From NCBI GenBank assembly GCA_017627115.1, contig JAGAHK010000191.1:1-5464 (forward strand): a stretch of 5,464 nucleotides of DNA, read 5' to 3'. This document shows, in pieces, positions 5,255 through 5,464 of the stretch; position 1 is the stretch's first letter, and each line of letters starts with the position of its first letter. The notes beneath the pieces are model-generated. The model was given only the letters and a program-made list of their open reading frames with translations. It made no database searches and was not told the origin of the DNA. The translations under genes were made by a program, and so were the position numbers. The DNA is from Bacillota bacterium (GTDB lineage Bacteria; Bacillota; Clostridia; Lachnospirales; CAG-274).

Positions 5255-5260
5255 TCGGCG

Positions 5261-5268
5261 TCACCTCT
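5261..5268 (-). promoter_or_regulatory. Ribosome binding site supporting the GTG start of the unknown gene
   Basis: On the minus strand AGAGGTGA is followed by six bases and then GTG at 5254-5252. The spacing is normal and no in-frame ATG lies closer to the site, so the rarer GTG codon is taken as the start. Confidence 0.75.
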
Positions 5269-5292
5269 TGATAAAATGTCTCTTGCCCTATA

Positions 5293-5321
5293 ATTATACT
5301 ATACAAATCGGAATATAACAA
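5293..5321 (-). promoter_or_regulatory. Sigma-A promoter of the minus-strand unknown gene
   Basis: On the minus strand, TTGTTA (5321-5316) and the consensus TATAAT (5298-5293) are separated by 17 bp. A transcript starting near 5286 would have a leader of about 30 nt carrying the ribosome binding site at 5268-5261. The region to its right (5322-5380) is AT-rich and leads into the divergent tRNA promoter; about 60 bp separate the two -35 boxes. Confidence 0.75.
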
Positions 5322-5380
5322 TAGTTTTTGTGATAATTAACAAATTTTTTACGCGGCAGGTCAAAACAGCAAAAAAATGA

Positions 5381-5409
5381 TTGACAAGACGGCAGAATTG
5401 TGCTAAAAT
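5381..5409 (+). promoter_or_regulatory. Strong sigma-A promoter of the tRNA gene
   Basis: TTGACA (5381-5386) and TAAAAT (5404-5409) are 17 bp apart, with TGC directly before the -10 as an extended element. Transcription would start near 5416, about 29 nt before the mature tRNA end. The strength fits a stable RNA promoter. Confidence 0.85.
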
Positions 5410-5420
5410 ATTATTCGTGT

Positions 5421-5438
5421 TTGGGAGTTTTATCCCAA
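5421..5438 (+). repeat. Perfect inverted repeat in the tRNA leader
   Basis: TTGGGA (5421-5426) and TCCCAA (5433-5438) form a perfect 6 bp hairpin with a GTTTTA loop. It lies between the predicted transcription start and the tRNA 5' end at 5445. It could be a small structure at the 5' end of the precursor or a DNA-level site; no T-tract follows it, so it is not a terminator. Confidence 0.6.
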
Positions 5439-5444
5439 TGCCTT

Positions 5445-5464
5445 GCCGATGTGGCGGAATTGGC
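5445..5464 (+). tRNA. tRNA-Leu, 5' fragment cut by the window edge
   Basis: The last 20 bases match the start of a bacterial tRNA: seven acceptor-arm bases GCCGATG, then T8, A14 and the GG pair at 18-19 of the D-loop in the expected places. The string GTGGCGGAATTGGC is typical of leucine tRNAs, which begin GCCGA.GTGGCGGAATTGG. The anticodon lies outside the window, so the isoacceptor is unknown and the Leu identity rests on the D-arm alone. A consensus promoter and short leader directly upstream support it as the first gene of its transcription unit. Confidence 0.82.

Overview
The window looks like chromosomal DNA from a low-to-moderate GC Gram-positive bacterium of the class Clostridia, probably a Ruminococcus-like member of the Oscillospiraceae. 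The signs are strong AGGAGG-type ribosome binding sites, near-consensus sigma-A promoters in AT-rich intergenic DNA, frequent ATA isoleucine codons, a DUF1189 membrane protein and a Dus protein of the type common in that group. The genus is an inference; no marker here is decisive.

Layout. On the minus strand, positions 1-841 hold the first 280 codons of a tRNA-dihydrouridine synthase whose C-terminus lies outside the window. It is driven by a perfect-consensus promoter (TTGACA, 17 bp, TATAAT). Divergent from it, 1143-1907 (+) encodes a four-helix DUF1189 membrane protein with its own extended -10 promoter. The next 313 bp hold no gene and are almost entirely three tandem copies (plus a degenerate start of a fourth) of a 92-95 bp unit. 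The first copy begins on the DUF1189 stop codon and the array ends at the ribosome binding site of the next gene. Each copy can form the same intricate nested or pseudoknotted fold. This is the most unusual element of the window.

Downstream, 2221-2871 and 2885-3628 (+) encode the permease and ATPase of a polar amino acid ABC importer, separated by 13 bp. No substrate-binding protein is present, although such operons usually carry one. Next comes rpmB (ribosomal protein L28, zinc-ribbon form) with its own promoter. Between rpmB and a convergent minus-strand gene lie two terminator hairpins whose T-tracts point in opposite directions and are interleaved, so the two mRNAs should overlap at their 3' ends. 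The minus-strand gene (4139-5254, GTG start) encodes an unrecognised 371-residue soluble protein with two copies of an LTPxGxxL motif.

At the right edge, a consensus promoter drives a tRNA, almost certainly tRNA-Leu, of which only the first 20 bases are in the window.

Functionally this is a mosaic of short, mostly independent transcription units: translation-related genes (dus, rpmB, tRNA-Leu), a nutrient importer and two proteins of unknown role. The only clear operon is the permease-ATPase pair. Nothing here looks like a phage, insertion sequence or defence system; the candidate for something undescribed is the triplicated structured repeat in front of the importer.
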